64,000 bases of DNA from Symsagittifera roscoffensis (taxonomy: Eukaryota > Xenacoelomorpha > Acoela > Convolutidae), in contig NC_087067.1 in NCBI RefSeq assembly GCF_963678635.1, forward strand, positions 51,390,233-51,454,232. Direction: 5' to 3'. The notes under the pieces are model-generated. The model was given only the letters and a program-made list of their open reading frames with translations. It made no database searches and was not told where the DNA came from. Position 1 is the stretch's first letter; each line of letters begins with the position of its first letter. This document shows positions 43,632 through 57,480 of this stretch, one piece after another. The position numbers and the translations under genes are program-made.

Positions 43632-46473
43632 TACAGACTCTTTGCTTCTGTACTTTTCAACTCTTTTTGATGTGTTTGATCACAAATGCTGTTGTTTTTG
43701 ACGCGCTCTCCTTCCAAAACAAAAATTGTATTTATTAGCGACCGATTAAATTCTTTTTTGTTTGACCCTATTCTTTTGGGGTCAATCGGTTCTTCTGGGG
43801 TCAATCGGTCGATAATGGATACCATTTTAAAATTATAATAAAATTGTTTTTGATAAATTCTTCAGGCTCAGAAGCAATACGGGTATTTTTCTATTTGCGC
43901 ATAACTATCATAAGTACTTAATGGCATAAAATACTAAGCTCGAGCTGCATATATGCTACTTTTCGATAAATTCTGGTGCTTTAAAAAAGGCTCGTAACAT
44001 TTCAAGTGCAGGATCATTCTAAAGTCATTTCAGTCGTGATTTAGATCCCAAAAATTTTCAATTCTTGAAGTTCAATTGATCGAGCCGAGAGAAACGGTGT
44101 CCTCCTTTCTTTAATCCCCCCTCCCATTTTAAACCACTTTTCTATCCTTATATACTTAACCCCCCTTCCTCTTGTTTACCCTTCAATTTGTTTGGGAGTG
44201 AATTTTTAAAATAGTTATGCCAACACAGTAAAGCCAAATTCGATTTCACGATATATTGCGCTTCAATATTAGACGTTTTTGAGACTAATAAGCATGTAAT
44301 CGGCTCAAAGTTTACCCTCTAAATACCCCATCTTAAATTTTCAGCGATTTTGTTTTTCATCAAAACATTTTGTGAATTAAACTGATTTGATAGTCTGGGT
44401 TAGAATTTTGAAACACTTACTTTTTTTACATAACTCAGGACGCTATTGTTTTCATCCGACTTCAATTGTTTATTATTCTTGTAGCCATAATTTCTTTTAT
44501 TGTAGGTATATACTGATGGTATATATTATTGTAGGTAAAAATGGCATTGTCGTTCTGACCATGTCACTTGAAAGACGGCAATGAACTAAGGGGGTGGTTC
44601 ATGCTTTTTCGCCCAATTTAGATAACTCAAGGAAAACGCACATGAAATCAAGAGTGGTGCCATATTAAATAGGTCTTCCGGATTCCAAAAAAAACTATCG
44701 AAAAAAGTATCTTGTATAACTTAGCTATTATATCGCCCATTTAACTAAGTCCATCCTCTTTACTAAAAAAAAAACACATTTTGTTTAAAAAACGAAGTTC
44801 GAGCCTTTTTGAATTTCTTTACAACTAGTGTATTGAATTGATATTCTGTCAACGCGTTATCTTCTGCACAAAAAACTCAGCAAATTTCATATTTAGTATA
44901 TTTAGTACGTTTTCAAGATTTAAAATACAACTGAATGGAATAGGTTGCTGCAGACACACTCTTCTCTATAAGCCCTTTAAGAGTTAGGAGAATGTTTAGC
45001 CATGTCATAATAACTCCTTCACAACGGTCAAAATCAAATTCGAATTTTTTTTGAGTTCTTTCTTTAGGTCAATCAAGTTAACTCTCTGAGCTCCCCTTAA
45101 ATCCTTATAAGACCCTATTTTGCAAAACAATTTCGCACCACAAACAAATAGTTGAAAAAGAGGCCAATAAGGACGCTGTAGGGCAGTTTTTGGAAAACTT
45201 CTAATATATTTTTAAAATTATTCGACCTAAAATGGATATCGTATGGTAGTACCAAAATGGGGACTCTTAGGAAAATGTTGGCAACCAGAATTGAGGGGGC
45301 AGTGGCGAAGTACATTTTCAGAGCCCACGTTTCATTCTAAATAATCCTTCAACTCAAAGATGATCGAGAAAAACAGAGGTAGTATAACTTGAATTAACAC
45401 AATGAAAACGATAAAACTATAGAACATAGCTCCAAAATGACAAATTTCAGCAGAAATACATTGTTACATAGACTATAAGGGAGACGCAGTCCGAAACTGA
45501 CAAAAGCTACCAAACACTGACGTTTTTCGGAGCCATGGTCTTTTTTCTGACTCAGATTTGAAATTTGGACGAACCTCTTAATAGGACTAAACTTTCTTCC
45601 TTAGAAAATAAATTTTATTTTTCATACACCGATCAAAAACTTGAAATTTTTCGAACTCAAAGCAGAAAATGTTTGAAATCCCGCCGAAACTTCAGACTTA
45701 CTGCTTTCGAATTCTTTTTTTTAGCGAGCCAAAGCCGAAATTTAGGAACTTTTATTTAGTCAATTTTATAACTCGGACCATACTGACTTTTCGGACACTC
45801 AAAATTGGAAACATTCATATTTTTTATACAGCAAGTCATAGTAAAAAAAGCACGGAGCGACAAAATCAATTATTTGACCCAATGGAAGCATGCAAATTAA
45901 ACTTGTTAATAACAATCTCATAGCAGTAGGGAATTTTTTGATATCAAAAAATGAAAAATCGTTTTGAAGGCTTGAGAAATTAGCAACACTACCATTCCCA
46001 TGGCAAACTAGTGGCACATGGAAACTAGCTTTTACCCAAAATCTTAGTTGTTTCTCTACAAAAATAAATGATAGGCCACTTGTCTAGTTTAGAAACATAA
46101 GTTGCAGTTAAAACTAATTTTGATAGGTCAGTGGACTATTCTCACGAACTGTTCTTTTCACCGAACCGCGTGCGCGCGAAATCACTAAGCCAGGAAAATT
46201 ATCATAAACTGTTTTTACGATAGAGCTTTAAATTTCAGATTTGGCAGGGTTACTTTCGAGAAGTAAACAAAACTGTGATAAAAATTGGAAAGTGAGAAAA
46301 TTTTAGAAATTGGGAATTTTTGAAAGATACAAGTTTACTAGTAAAAACTAAGGAGTAGCGACTTCTGTTGGAAAAATTCTTTCTTGCATCCGGTTCCTTC
46401 GAATATATCTTTGATCTCAGATTTGATAGGGTAGTTTTTGAGAAAACAAAGTTTGGGAAAAGTTCATGAATCT
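43632..46473. other. AT-rich region, nothing recognised
   Basis: No gene supported. A short inverted and direct repeat around ggggtcaatcggt lies at about 43740-43815. A trace of the gggtagtttttgagaaa repeat precedes the tandem array. Confidence 0.4.
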
Positions 46474-49400
46474 AACTCCGCTATCAAGAAACGGAAAAAA
46501 ACTCAAGAAATAAATCACTGAATGATTTGGATAACTCAGAAAAAATCGGTCTAAAATTGTCAGGTAAAACAAAATTCTCGGATCTGAACCAACTAGCTCC
46601 TTAAAAACGTTTATATTGAAATGAGTCCTAGAAACACTCATTGCCAATTCAGTCATACCAGCGGATCAAAGGGATTCGGATGATTTAGATTCCCTTATGA
46701 GCGAGTTACCAGAAGGAGTGTCTGAATCAGATAATTTAGGTCAAGGACAACTGGTTAAACATGGATCGTACTCTGAAGCTGCAACCGGCTTTACAAATCA
46801 ATCGGGAAACGTTTCTGAAAAAAATCCCAGTAACAAATTCTTGCGATGATAAGGTTAGTGGTAGGTACACAACGCTATCAAGAAACAGAAAAAAAAATTC
46901 AGAAAAAAATCAATGAATAATTTGGATAACTCAGAAAAAAAATCGGTCTAAAAACCTTAGATAAAACAAAAACTCTCGGATCTGAATCAACTAGCTCCTT
47001 AAAAACATATATTAAAGTGAGTCCTAGAAACACTCATACAGGCCAATAGCCTGCAAAGGGTAAAAACTTACTGATACTTATGCCCATACTCAAGCCATTA
47101 GGCCAGAATCTCTAGAGGAACTGAGACCAAGTACAGAAGATTTTTTGGCGGGTTCGGGCACAAGTTTGAGTACAACAACAACTATAAACAATGATGCCAG
47201 TTCTCAAGCAAGCAAGATAGAGTCCGGGCATCAACTTAAGGCGAGGAAAAAAGATGGTGGTCCTAGATTTGAAAGAGATGAACTCATAATAAGGAATAAG
47301 GTACTTCAGGGAAACCAATAACTGGATATGACCAAGAGAAAATTCGAAAATTTGCTGGTTCATCGATGGCAAACCTGAGATTTTGAGAAAATCAAGGCTG
47401 GGAAAACCTATGAACAACGAAAAAAAAACAAGAATATAAGACGAGATATTGACTGGCATGCGTGTTTATGAATGGAACAATACCTAATCTAACAAACATT
47501 AAATTAGACCAGATAAAGGTTTTTTCCAGAAGCTTGAAGCAAAAGAGACTTCAAAAAGAACAATGGATCATTTGATAGAAAAATGGAAATCGCCCGGTTT
47601 TGTATTGGACAAATACGACGATAAAAAGAGTTTCGATCAAGGTAGCCAGAAGGTTATTGTGAAAATTAACGGGAGATGAGTGCTTACCTGGTTGATTTGA
47701 CGCCTCAAAAAAAACATCAAAATACGGTACAAATTTAAACTTATTTTTCAAAGCAGACATAGAGAGATGAAACCACATGCAAAAGAAATTAAGAAATTGC
47801 TGTCTATGAAATATGCAGCCTCAAAATTCTGATTCTTTGCTGAATAAAAAAGCATTTTTTAAGTTTTTTTGCCAATTTCCCACTATATATCAATAAAAAG
47901 GTCTCAGGTGATATTTTATTGAGCGAATTTCGGGAAAATAGTAGGCAAATTTCTCAACAGCAAAAACCCCTAAGAGAGCTAGATTTAACAAAGGCGTAAG
48001 TGATGAACTTGGGAGCATAATAGGAAGAAACTGCATAAGGTAAGGCTAGAACTAGTGGCGTCAGTGGATATGAACCTTGCAGCGACTCAGATACCTCTGC
48101 GGTCAATTCGGATGATAACACTCCGAAAACTTGTTTTGAATGTCGCTCTTCTGCTGAGGTAACGACTGCTGTTCTTCAGCTGGAGCAGCGTGAGAATGAT
48201 TCTCCAATTACAACTCGCTTAGCGGCTAGGACAGACGGGTTTGGTTGTAGGAGCGGATATAGCTTGCGATTGACGCATTGTAGCGAGAAAAGGGAAAATT
48301 GCCAATTCAGTCATACTAGCGGATCAAAGGGATTCGGATGATTTAGAAATCCTTATGAGCGAGTTACCAGAAGGAGTGTCTGAATCAGATAATTTAGGTT
48401 AAGGACAACTGGTTAAACATGGATCGTACTCTGAAGCTGCAACCGGCTTTACAAATCAATCAGAAACGTTTCTGAAAAAGTCCTAGTAACAAATTCTTGC
48501 GATGAGAAGGTTCGTGGTAGGTACACAACGCTATCAAGAAACAGAAAAAAAATTCAGAAAAAAATCACTGAATGATTTAGATAACTCAGAAAAAAAATCA
48601 GTCTAAAATCGTCAGGCAAAACAAAAACTCTCGGATCTGAATCAACTAGCTCCTTAAAAACATATATATTAAAGTGAGTCCTAGAAACACTCATACAGGC
48701 CAATAGCCTGCAAAGGGTAAAAACTTACTGATACTAATGCCAAAATTCAAGCCATGAGGCAAGTATATCTAGAGGAACTGAGACCAAGTACAGAAGATTT
48801 TTTGGCGGGTTTAGGCACAAGTTTGAGTACAACAACAACTAGAAACAATGATGCCAGTGCTCAAGCAAGCAAGATAGAGTTCGGGCATCAACTTAAGGCG
48901 AGGAAAAAAGATGGTGGTCCTAGATTTGAAAGAGATGAACTCATAATAAGGAATAAGGTACTTCAGGGAAACCAATAACTGGATATGACCAAGAGAACAT
49001 TCGAAAATTTGCTGGTTCATCGATGGCAAACCTGAGATTTTGATAAAATCAAGGCTGGGAAAACTTATGAACAACGAAAAAAAAACAAGAATATAAGACG
49101 AGATATTGACTGGCATGCGTGTTTATGAATGGAACAATACCTAATCTAACAAACATTAAATTAGACCAGATACACGTTTTTTCCAGAAGCTTGAAGCAAA
49201 ACAGACTTCAAAAAGAACAATGAATCATTTGATAGAAAAATGGAAATCGCCCGGTTTTGTATTGGACAAATACGACGATGAAAAGAGCTTTGATCAAGGT
49301 AGCCAGAAGGTTATTGTGAAAAATTACGGGAGATGAGTGCTTACCTGGTTGATTTGACGCCTCAAAAAAAACAACAAAATACGGTACAAATTTAAACTTA

Positions 49401-52400
49401 TTTTTCAAAGCAGACATAGAGAGATGAAAACACATGCAAAATAAAGAAAGTAATTGCTGTCTATGAAATATACAGCCTCAAACTTTCAAAATTCTGATTC
49501 TTTGCTGAATAAAAAAGCATTTTTTAAGTTTTTTTGCCAATTTCCCACCATATATCAATAAAAAGGTCACAGGTGATATTTTATTGAGCGAATTTCGGGA
49601 AAATAGTAGGCAAATTTCTCAACAGCAAAAACCCCTAAGAGAGCTAGATTTAACAAAGGCGTAAGTAATGAACTTGGGAGCATAATAGGAAGAAACTGCA
49701 TAAGGTAAGGCTAGAACTAGTGGCGTCAGTGGATATGAACCTTGCAGCGACTCAGATACCTCTGCGGTCAATTCGGATGATAACACTCCGAAAACTTGTT
49801 TTGAATGTCGCTCTTCTGCTGAGGTAACGACTGCTGTTCTTCAGCTGGAGCAGCGTGAGAATGATTCTCCAATTACAACTCGCTTAGCGGCTAGGACAGA
49901 CGGGTTTAGTTGTAGTAAAGGATATAGTTTGCGATTGACGCATTAAAGCGAGAAAAGAGAAAATTCCCAATTCAGTTTTACCAGCGGATCAAAGGGCTTC
50001 GGATGATTTAGACTCCTTTATGAGCGAGTTACCAGAAGGAGTGTGTGAATCAGATAATTTAGGTTAAGGAAAACTAGTTAAAAATGGATCGTACTCTGAA
50101 GCTGCAACCGGCTTTACAAATCAATCGGGAAACGTTTCTGAAAAAAGTCCCAGTAACAAATTCTTTCGATGAGAAGATTAGTGGTAGGTACACAACGCTA
50201 TCAAGAAACAGAAAAAAAATTCAGAAAAAAATCACTGAATGATTTGGATAACTCAGAAAAAAATTGGTCTAAAATCGTCAGGTAAAACAAAAACTCTCGG
50301 ATCTGAATCAACTAGCTCCTTATAAACATATATATTAAAGTGAGTCCTAGAAACACTCATACAGGCCAATAGCCTGCAAAAGGTAAAAACTCACTGATAC
50401 TTATGCTAAAATTCAAGCCACGAGGCAACTATATCTAGAGGAACTGAGACCAAGTACAGAAGATTTTTTTGGCGGGTTCGGGCACAAGTTTGAGTACAAC
50501 AACAACTAGAAACAATGATGCCAGTACTCAAGCAAGCAAGATAGAGTCCGGGCATCAACTTAAGGCGAGGAAAAAAGATGGTGGTCCTAGATTTGAAAGA
50601 GATGAACTCATAATAAGGTACTTCAGGGAAACCAATAACTGGATATGACCAAAAGAAAATTCGAAAATTTGTTGGTTCATCGATGGCAAACCTGAGATTT
50701 CGAGAAAATCAAGGCTGGGAAAACTTATGAACAACGAAAAAAAATAAGAATATAAGACGAGATATTGACTGGCATGCGTGTTTATTAATGGAACAATACC
50801 TAATCTAACAAACATTAAATTAGACCAGATACACGTTTTTTCCAGAAGCTTGAAGCAAAACAGACTTCAAAAAGAACAATGAATCATTTGATAGAAAAAT
50901 GGAAATCGCCCGGTTTTGTATTGGACAAATACGACGATAAAAAGAGTTTTGATCAAGGTAGCCAGAAGGTTATTGTGAAAAATTACGGGAGATGACTGCT
51001 TACCTGGTTGATTTGACGCCTCAAAAAAAAAAATACGGTACAAATTTAAACTTATTTTTCAAAGCAGACAAAGAGAGATGAAACCACATGCAAAATAAAG
51101 AAAGTAATTGCTGTCTATGAAATATGCAGCCTCAAACTTTCAAAATTCTGATTCTTTGCTGAATAAAAAAGCATTAAGTTTTAAGTTTTTTTGCCAATTT
51201 CCCACCATATATCAATAAAAAGGTCTCAGGTGATATTTTATTGAGCGAATTTCGGGAAAATAGTAGGCAAATTTCTCAACAGCAAAAACCCCTAAGAGAG
51301 CTAGATTTAACAAAGGCGTACGTGATGAACTTGGGAGCATAATAGGAAGAAACTGCATAAGGTAAGGCTAGAACTAGTGGCGTCAGTGGAGATGAACCTT
51401 GCAGCGACTCAGATACCTCTGAGGTCAATTCGGATGATAACACTCCGAAAACTTGTTTTGAATGTCGCTCTTCTGCTGAGGTAACGACTGCTGTTCTTCA
51501 GCTGGAGCAGCGTGAGAATGATTCGCCAATTACAACTCGCTTAGCGGCTAGGACAGACGGGTTTAGTTGTAGTAAAGGATATAGTTTGCGATTGACGCAT
51601 TAAAGCGAGAAAAGAGAAAATTCCCAATTCAGTTTTACCAGCGGATCAAAGGGCTTCGGATGATTTAGACTCCTTTATGAGCGAGTTACCAGAAGGAGTG
51701 TGTGAATCAGATAATTTAGGTTAAGGACAACTAGTTAAACATGGATCGTACTCTGAAGCTGCAACCGGCTTTACAAATCAATCGGGAAACGTTTCTGAAA
51801 AAAGTCCCAGTAACAAATTCTTGCGATGAGAAGATTAGTGGTAGGTACACAACGCTATCAAGAAACAGAAAAAAAAATCAGAAAAAAATCACTGAATGAT
51901 TTGGATAACTCAGAAAAAAATCGGTCAAAAATCGTCAGGTAAAACAAAAACTCTCGGATCTGAATCAACTAGCTCCTTATAAACATATATATTAAAGTGA
52001 GTCCTAGAAAACCTCATACAGGCCAATAGCCTGCAAAAGGTAAAAACTCACTGATACTTATGCCAAAATTCAAGCCACGAGGCAACTATATCTAGAGGAA
52101 CTGAGACCAAGTACAGAAGATTTTTTTGGCGGGTTCGGGCACAAGTTTGAGTACAACAACAACTAGAAACAATGATGCCAGTGCTCAAGCAAGCAAGATA
52201 GAGTCCGGGCATCAACTTAAGGCGAGGAAAAAAGATGGTGGTCCTAGATTTGAAAGAGATGAACTCATAATAAGGAATAAGGTACTTCAGGGAAACCAAT
52301 AACTGGATATGACCAAGAGAAAATTCGAAAATTTGCTGGTTCATCGATGGCAAACCTGAGATTTCGAGAAAATCAGGGCTGGGAAAACTTATGAACAACA

Positions 52401-54822
52401 AAAAAAAATTAGAATATAAGACGAGATATTGACTGGCATGCGTGTTTATTAATGGAACAATACCTAATCTAACAAACATTAAATTAGACCAGATACAGGT
52501 TTTTTCCAGAAGCTTGAAGCAAAACAGACTTCAAAAAGAACAATGAATCATTTGATAGAAAAATGGAAATCGCCCGGTTTTGTTTTGGACAAATACGACG
52601 ATAAAAAGAGTTTTGATCAAGGTAGCCAGAGAGTTATTGTGAAAAATTACGGGAGATGAGTGCTTACCTGGTTGATTTGACGCCTCAAAAAAACATCAAA
52701 ATACGGTACAAATTTAAATTTATTTTTCAAAGCAGACATGGAGAGATGAAACCACATGCAAAAGAAAGTAAGTAATTGCTGTCTGTGAAATAGGCAGCCT
52801 CAAACTTTCAAAATTCTGATTCTTTGCTTAATAAAAAAGCATTTTTTAAAGTTTTTTTTGCCAATTTCCCACCATATATCAATAAAAAGGTCTCAGGTGA
52901 TATTTTATTGAGCGAATTTCGGGAAAATAGAAGGCAAATTTCTCAACAGCAAAAACCCCTAAAAGAGCTAGATTTAACAAAGGCGTAAGTGATGAACTTG
53001 GGAGCATAATAGGAAGAAACTGCATAAGGTAAGGCTAGAACTAGTGGCGTCAGTGGAGATGAACCTTGCAGCGACTCAGACACCTCTGCGGTCAATTCGG
53101 ATGATAACAATCCGAATACTTGTTTTGAATGTCGCTCTTCTGCTGAGGTAACGACTGCTGATCTTCAGCTGGAGCAGCGTGAGAATCATTCTCCAATTAC
53201 AACTCACTTAGCGGCTAGGACAGACGGGTTTAGTTGTAGTAAAGGATATAGTTTGCGATTGACGCATTAAAGCGAGAAAAGAGAAAATTCCCAATTCAGT
53301 TTTACCAGCGGATCAAAGGGCTTCGGATGATTTAGACTCCTTTATGAGCGAGTTACCAGAAGGAGTGTGTGAATCAGATAATTTAGGTTAAGGACAACTA
53401 GTTAAACATGGATCGTACTCTGAAGCTGCAACCGGCTTTACAAATCAATCGGGAAACGTTTCTGAAAGAAGTCCCAGTAACAAATTCTTGCGATGAGAAG
53501 GTTAGTGGTAGGTACACAACGCTATCAAGAAACAGAAAAAAAATCAGAAAAAAATCACTGAATGATTTGGATAACTCAGAAAAAAATCGGTCTAAAATCG
53601 TCAGGTAAAACAAAAACTATCGGATCTGAATCAACTAGCTCCTTATAAACATATATTTTAAAATGAGTCCTAGAAACACTCATACAGGCCAATAGCCTGC
53701 AAAGGGTAAAAACATACTGATACTAATGCCAAAATTCAAGCCATGAGGCAAGTATAACTAGAGGAACTGAGTCCAAGTACAGAAGATTTTTTGGCGGGTT
53801 AAGGCACAAGTTTGAGTACAACAACAACTAGAAACAATGATGCCAGTGCTCAAGCAAGCAAGATAGAGTCCGGGAATCAACTTAAGGCGAGGAAAAAAGA
53901 TGGTGGTCCTAGATTTGAAAGAGATGAACTCATAATAAGGAATAAGGCACTGATACGGGTACAAATTTATGAAGCGGCTAGGCAATTCTGATTCTTTGCT
54001 TAATAAAGAAGCAATTTTTAAAGTTTTTTTGCCAATTTCCCACATATCAATAAAAAGGTCTCAGGTAATATTTTATTGAGCGAATTTCGAGAAAATAGTA
54101 GGCAAATTTCTCAACAGCAAAAACCCCTAAGAGGGCTAGATTTAACAAAGGCGTAAGTGATGAACTTGGGAGCATAATAGGAAGAAACTGCATAAGGTAA
54201 GGCTAGAACTAGTGGCGTCAGAGGAGATGAACCTTGCAGCGACTCAGATACCTCTGGGGTCAATTGGGATGATAACAATCCGAAAACTTGTTTTGAATGT
54301 CGCTCTTCTGCTGAGGTAACGACTGCTGTTCTTCAGCTGGAGCAGCGTGGGAATGATTCTCCAATTACAACTCGCTTAGCGGCTAGGACAGACGGGTTTG
54401 GTTGTAATAGAGGATATAGTTTGCGATTGACGCATTGTAGCGAGAAAAGGGAAAAATGCCAATTCAGTCATACCAGCGGATCAAAGGGATTCGGATGATT
54501 TAGATTCCCTTATGAGCGAGTTACCAGAAGGAGTGTCTGAATCAGATAATTAAGGTCAAGGACAACTGGTTAAACATGGATCGTACTCTGAAGCTGCAAC
54601 CGGCTTTACAAATCAATCGGGAAACGTTTCTGAAAGAAGTCCCAGTAACAAATTCTTGCGATGAGAAGGTTAGTGGTAGGTACACAACGCTATCAAGAAA
54701 CAGAAAAAAAATCAGAAAAAAATCACTGAATGATTTGGATAACTCAGAAAAAATTCGGTCTAAAATCGTCAGGTAAAACAAAAACTATCGGATCTGAATC
54801 AACTAGCTCCTTAAAAGCATAA
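46474..54822 (+). repeat. Tandem array of about 1.66-kb units
   Basis: The landmark atgagcgagttaccagaagg occurs at 46697, 48355, 50020, 51677, 53344 and 54512, giving periods of 1658, 1665, 1657, 1667 and 1168 bp; the last interval has lost about 500 bp. A partial unit opens the array at 46474. Units hold protein-like but broken blocks on the + strand, such as LEELRPSTEDFLAG, KARKKDGGPRFERDELIIRN, CFECRSSAEVTTAVLQLEQR and SDNLGQGQLVKHGSYSEAA. I do not recognise the source. Donor-like GTAAGT sites recur, so the unit may be a multiplied gene fragment. Long minus-strand ORFs across the units look like shadows. Confidence 0.9.
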
Positions 54823-56389
54823 GAATTGCCGATGAAGCTCTTTTGAAGCTAACACACAATGTTAAAAGGCAATATTTGTTATCTCATCTTCAGTTTTTGT
54901 TAGGTGAGGAAGTAAGTGCTTTGAATGTGGAACTTTTGTGCGCAATGAATCTTGTATTGCAAAAACTCAAGGACACATACAAGCCTTTCGGCGGAGTGTA
55001 CGTACTTGCTAACGGAGACCGCTTACAACTTCCCAATGTTTCCGAGGGCGACATTTTCATGTCCAGCTCACTTTTGTACGGTTTTAATTTTCATTTCCTT
55101 CAACATCTGGTTAGAATGGAAGATGTTGCCGGCCGTCGTCTGCTGAAATTGATGGAGCAAAGACCCATACCCGAGAATGACATAGAAGAAATTGATGCGT
55201 TATTTGCCACTCACTGTAACTTTGTTTCCGATTGGAATGACGTAGACGACCCTAGCGTCATGAAGGTTTTCGGGAAAAAATCGGCCGAAAGGAAAGCGCT
55301 GTTACGGCACTTTTATTTCATTGAGTCCTCGGGAATGCCTCATTTTTTTGTGGACGCTCAAGATGAAATAAAAATTGCTGGATCCCATAGCTGGCGTCCA
55401 TGTTCCCCCAAAATTACCAAGTATCTAAACGGTAAAAGCCGAGAATCTCAGCGAATTCTGGTTTACGACCGAGCCATTGTTTCCGTTACGACTAACTTTG
55501 ACGACCTTCCGCAAGGTTCTCTAGGCGTTATTCATTACGCCTCAAGCTCTCATAGGTCCGTCACTATTTATGTCGCTCCCTTTCCAGCAGCCCTTACTGA
55601 GGAAAGTATATCATCAAACCTCTATCTAACCTGGCGAACGAAAGCCATGACGATACACACTGGTTATAAAATTCAGTACAAAGGTAACTCTGCCAGGCGC
55701 ACTCAACTACCACTTTTAAATTACGTGGCGGCTAATTGTCACCGCTTGCTGGGCGATGAGTTTCCAAGAATTGCAACAACCATTTCAGTTACAGAGTCCA
55801 AGTACGCTCTATGGCTACCGGCTCAAGTGTTTGTTATCGGAAGTCGTGTTTCCGCCTTAAACTGCATTACTTTTATGGGACATAACAGAACACACTAAAT
55901 GCAATTCGAACCGTTCTTCGCACACGTTATCTTCATGAAGAGCGTGTTTACAACTTCTTCTCGAAACTCCGTGACAGCGCGCACTACCAGGTTCCTGTTG
56001 AGATCCCATGCACCCCATTTATGATGTCTCATTTCAGTGTCCCCAGAACCAATGAAGGATTCGTGTTTGTTCTGCTTTCAATGCGAGGCACCACTTTGTG
56101 CACATATCATGTTAGAGAAACAGAGGATGCCTTGACAGCCTACCTCAGACAATGCAATGGCACTGGAATGGAGCAGTCGCATCTATACCCTCTTCAGCCT
56201 TGGACGGTGGCTTGTTATGGGTGGAACTTCCCGTCAGCCTCAGCACTTGTGGCATTCTTTACCTTATTAACCCAGCTGCGAAGCAGAACGGAGGCTAATG
56301 TTCGTTTATTTCTTCAACAGGTGGCTTTGATGAACGATCAAGTCCACGATTTGAAGTATTGCTGCCCCGGTTGGTTTGTTCACAATTAG
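54823..56389 (+). pseudogene. Decayed Pif1-type helicase fused to a GIY-YIG-like domain
   Basis: Starts abruptly at the array junction, so the Walker A part is missing. Frame 0 (to TAA 55896-55898) carries KPFGGVYVLANGDRLQLPNV, the Q-motif/sensor region of Pif1-like helicases, and near its end WLPAQVFVIGSRVSALNCIT, a motif-VI-like block. The Walker B position reads LLGEEVS, lacking the usual Asp. A one-base shift near 55885 continues in frame 2 to TAG 56387. That part has GFVFVLLSMRG, TTLCTYHV and RQCNGTGM, laid out like a GIY-YIG nuclease, but YIG, the catalytic Arg and HN are altered. GC content is higher than in the flanks. Probably a remnant of a large DNA transposon or virus-like element. 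Confidence 0.6.
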
Positions 56390-56484
56390 AAACATTCGCA
56401 TTAACTCTGGTGGAAAACTTCAAAACAATCATTTTTCTTGAAATTATCTGTTTTTTGTACTTAAATTTCTTGCTTGAATTTTTA

Positions 56485-56516
56485 AAGTGCCATTTTCCTT
56501 CAGGAAAATGGCACTT
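56485..56516 (+). terminator. Perfect 15-bp hairpin after the helicase pseudogene
   Basis: aagtgccattttcct and aggaaaatggcactt pair fully around a 2-nt loop, about 95 nt after the stop codon. A transcript-end signal is one possibility, as hairpins mark 3' ends in some large DNA viruses; it may instead be a small palindromic insertion. Confidence 0.5.
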
Positions 56517-57480
56517 GTCCTGACTTGTCCTCGGTGTTTTGTTGTTTTCACTTGTATTCTTTTATGTTTTCACTTGTACTCATCCAATATTTCTGTTCAG
56601 ACCGGCGCTTGTCTATAATGAAACACAGCCATATTCATCGGATTTTCTTTTTTGGCAGTTTATTTCAGTTTGACACATTAGGTCAAAGCTCATTCTCGAG
56701 TGCCCTTATTCTCCTGTAGCTGGTTCAAACAAAGTAGTTCCTTCCTACATTGAATATTTCAAAATTTACATCAAAGATCAGTTATCTCATAGTTTTCACC
56801 GTCTTTCACAGTTAAATGTCATTGTACATATATGCATGTGTCATATTTATGTCAGTAGGTAGTACAAACATGCTATCATCAAAGGCTCACATTGCCTAAA
56901 ATAACTTACGTCATGCAATTTGTAACATCCTGTTTTCTCCTCCTGTTTTAAAAAAACAGCCTGGCAAACTGTATTTGATTTTTTGGTGCAAGTATTCGGT
57001 TGAATATTTCTGTTGATAAGGAAACGATCAGGAACCTTAATGGCTAGAAGAAACTATTAATTTTTACTATTATTGTTCCACTTTGACCAATAGGGGATTT
57101 TTAATACAGTTTTAGTTGTGCAGGGAAAACCGTTTATTTCTTAAGTTTGCTCGCTCGATGTTTACTCTTCATTTCACAAATTATTCCAAATCGAAGTTTG
57201 TGAAAAACAAACAAAACAACCAGTATAAATTGCCCAATTGTTACTTTATGCGGAAGTTTTGAAAATCAACTTTTTTCTGGGAGTGGTGACCTATCTAATA
57301 ATCTTTTACCCAGTGATAATAACGTCTTCATTTTTAAAAATTGTTGCCTAATTTCAGGTTTTCCTTCCATGCTTTTCAACCGGTAAAATAATACTTTGTT
57401 CGTGCATTTAGCTTTCTTTTTTCGTTTTCCATGGCCTTTTAAATATCTCTTTTAAATTGTTGCCTTTTTTCAGAAAAAGT
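56517..57480. other. Spacer between helicase remnant and next ORF block
   Basis: No supported gene. Less A-rich than the surrounding intronic DNA, and may belong to the same decayed element as the helicase. Confidence 0.35.

Noticed and set aside
43356..43825. ORFs in and beside the MITE
   Set aside because: Cross element boundaries and lack transposase motifs.
47112..54045. Minus-strand ORFs of 75-143 aa repeated in each 1.66-kb unit
   Set aside because: Their recurrence reflects the tandem array; the opposite strand of the same block reads more like protein.
53408..54776. 66-aa plus-strand ORFs MDRTLKLQPALQ... as genes
   Set aside because: Present only where an A-run changes frame; other units break it, so it is a fragment rather than a gene.
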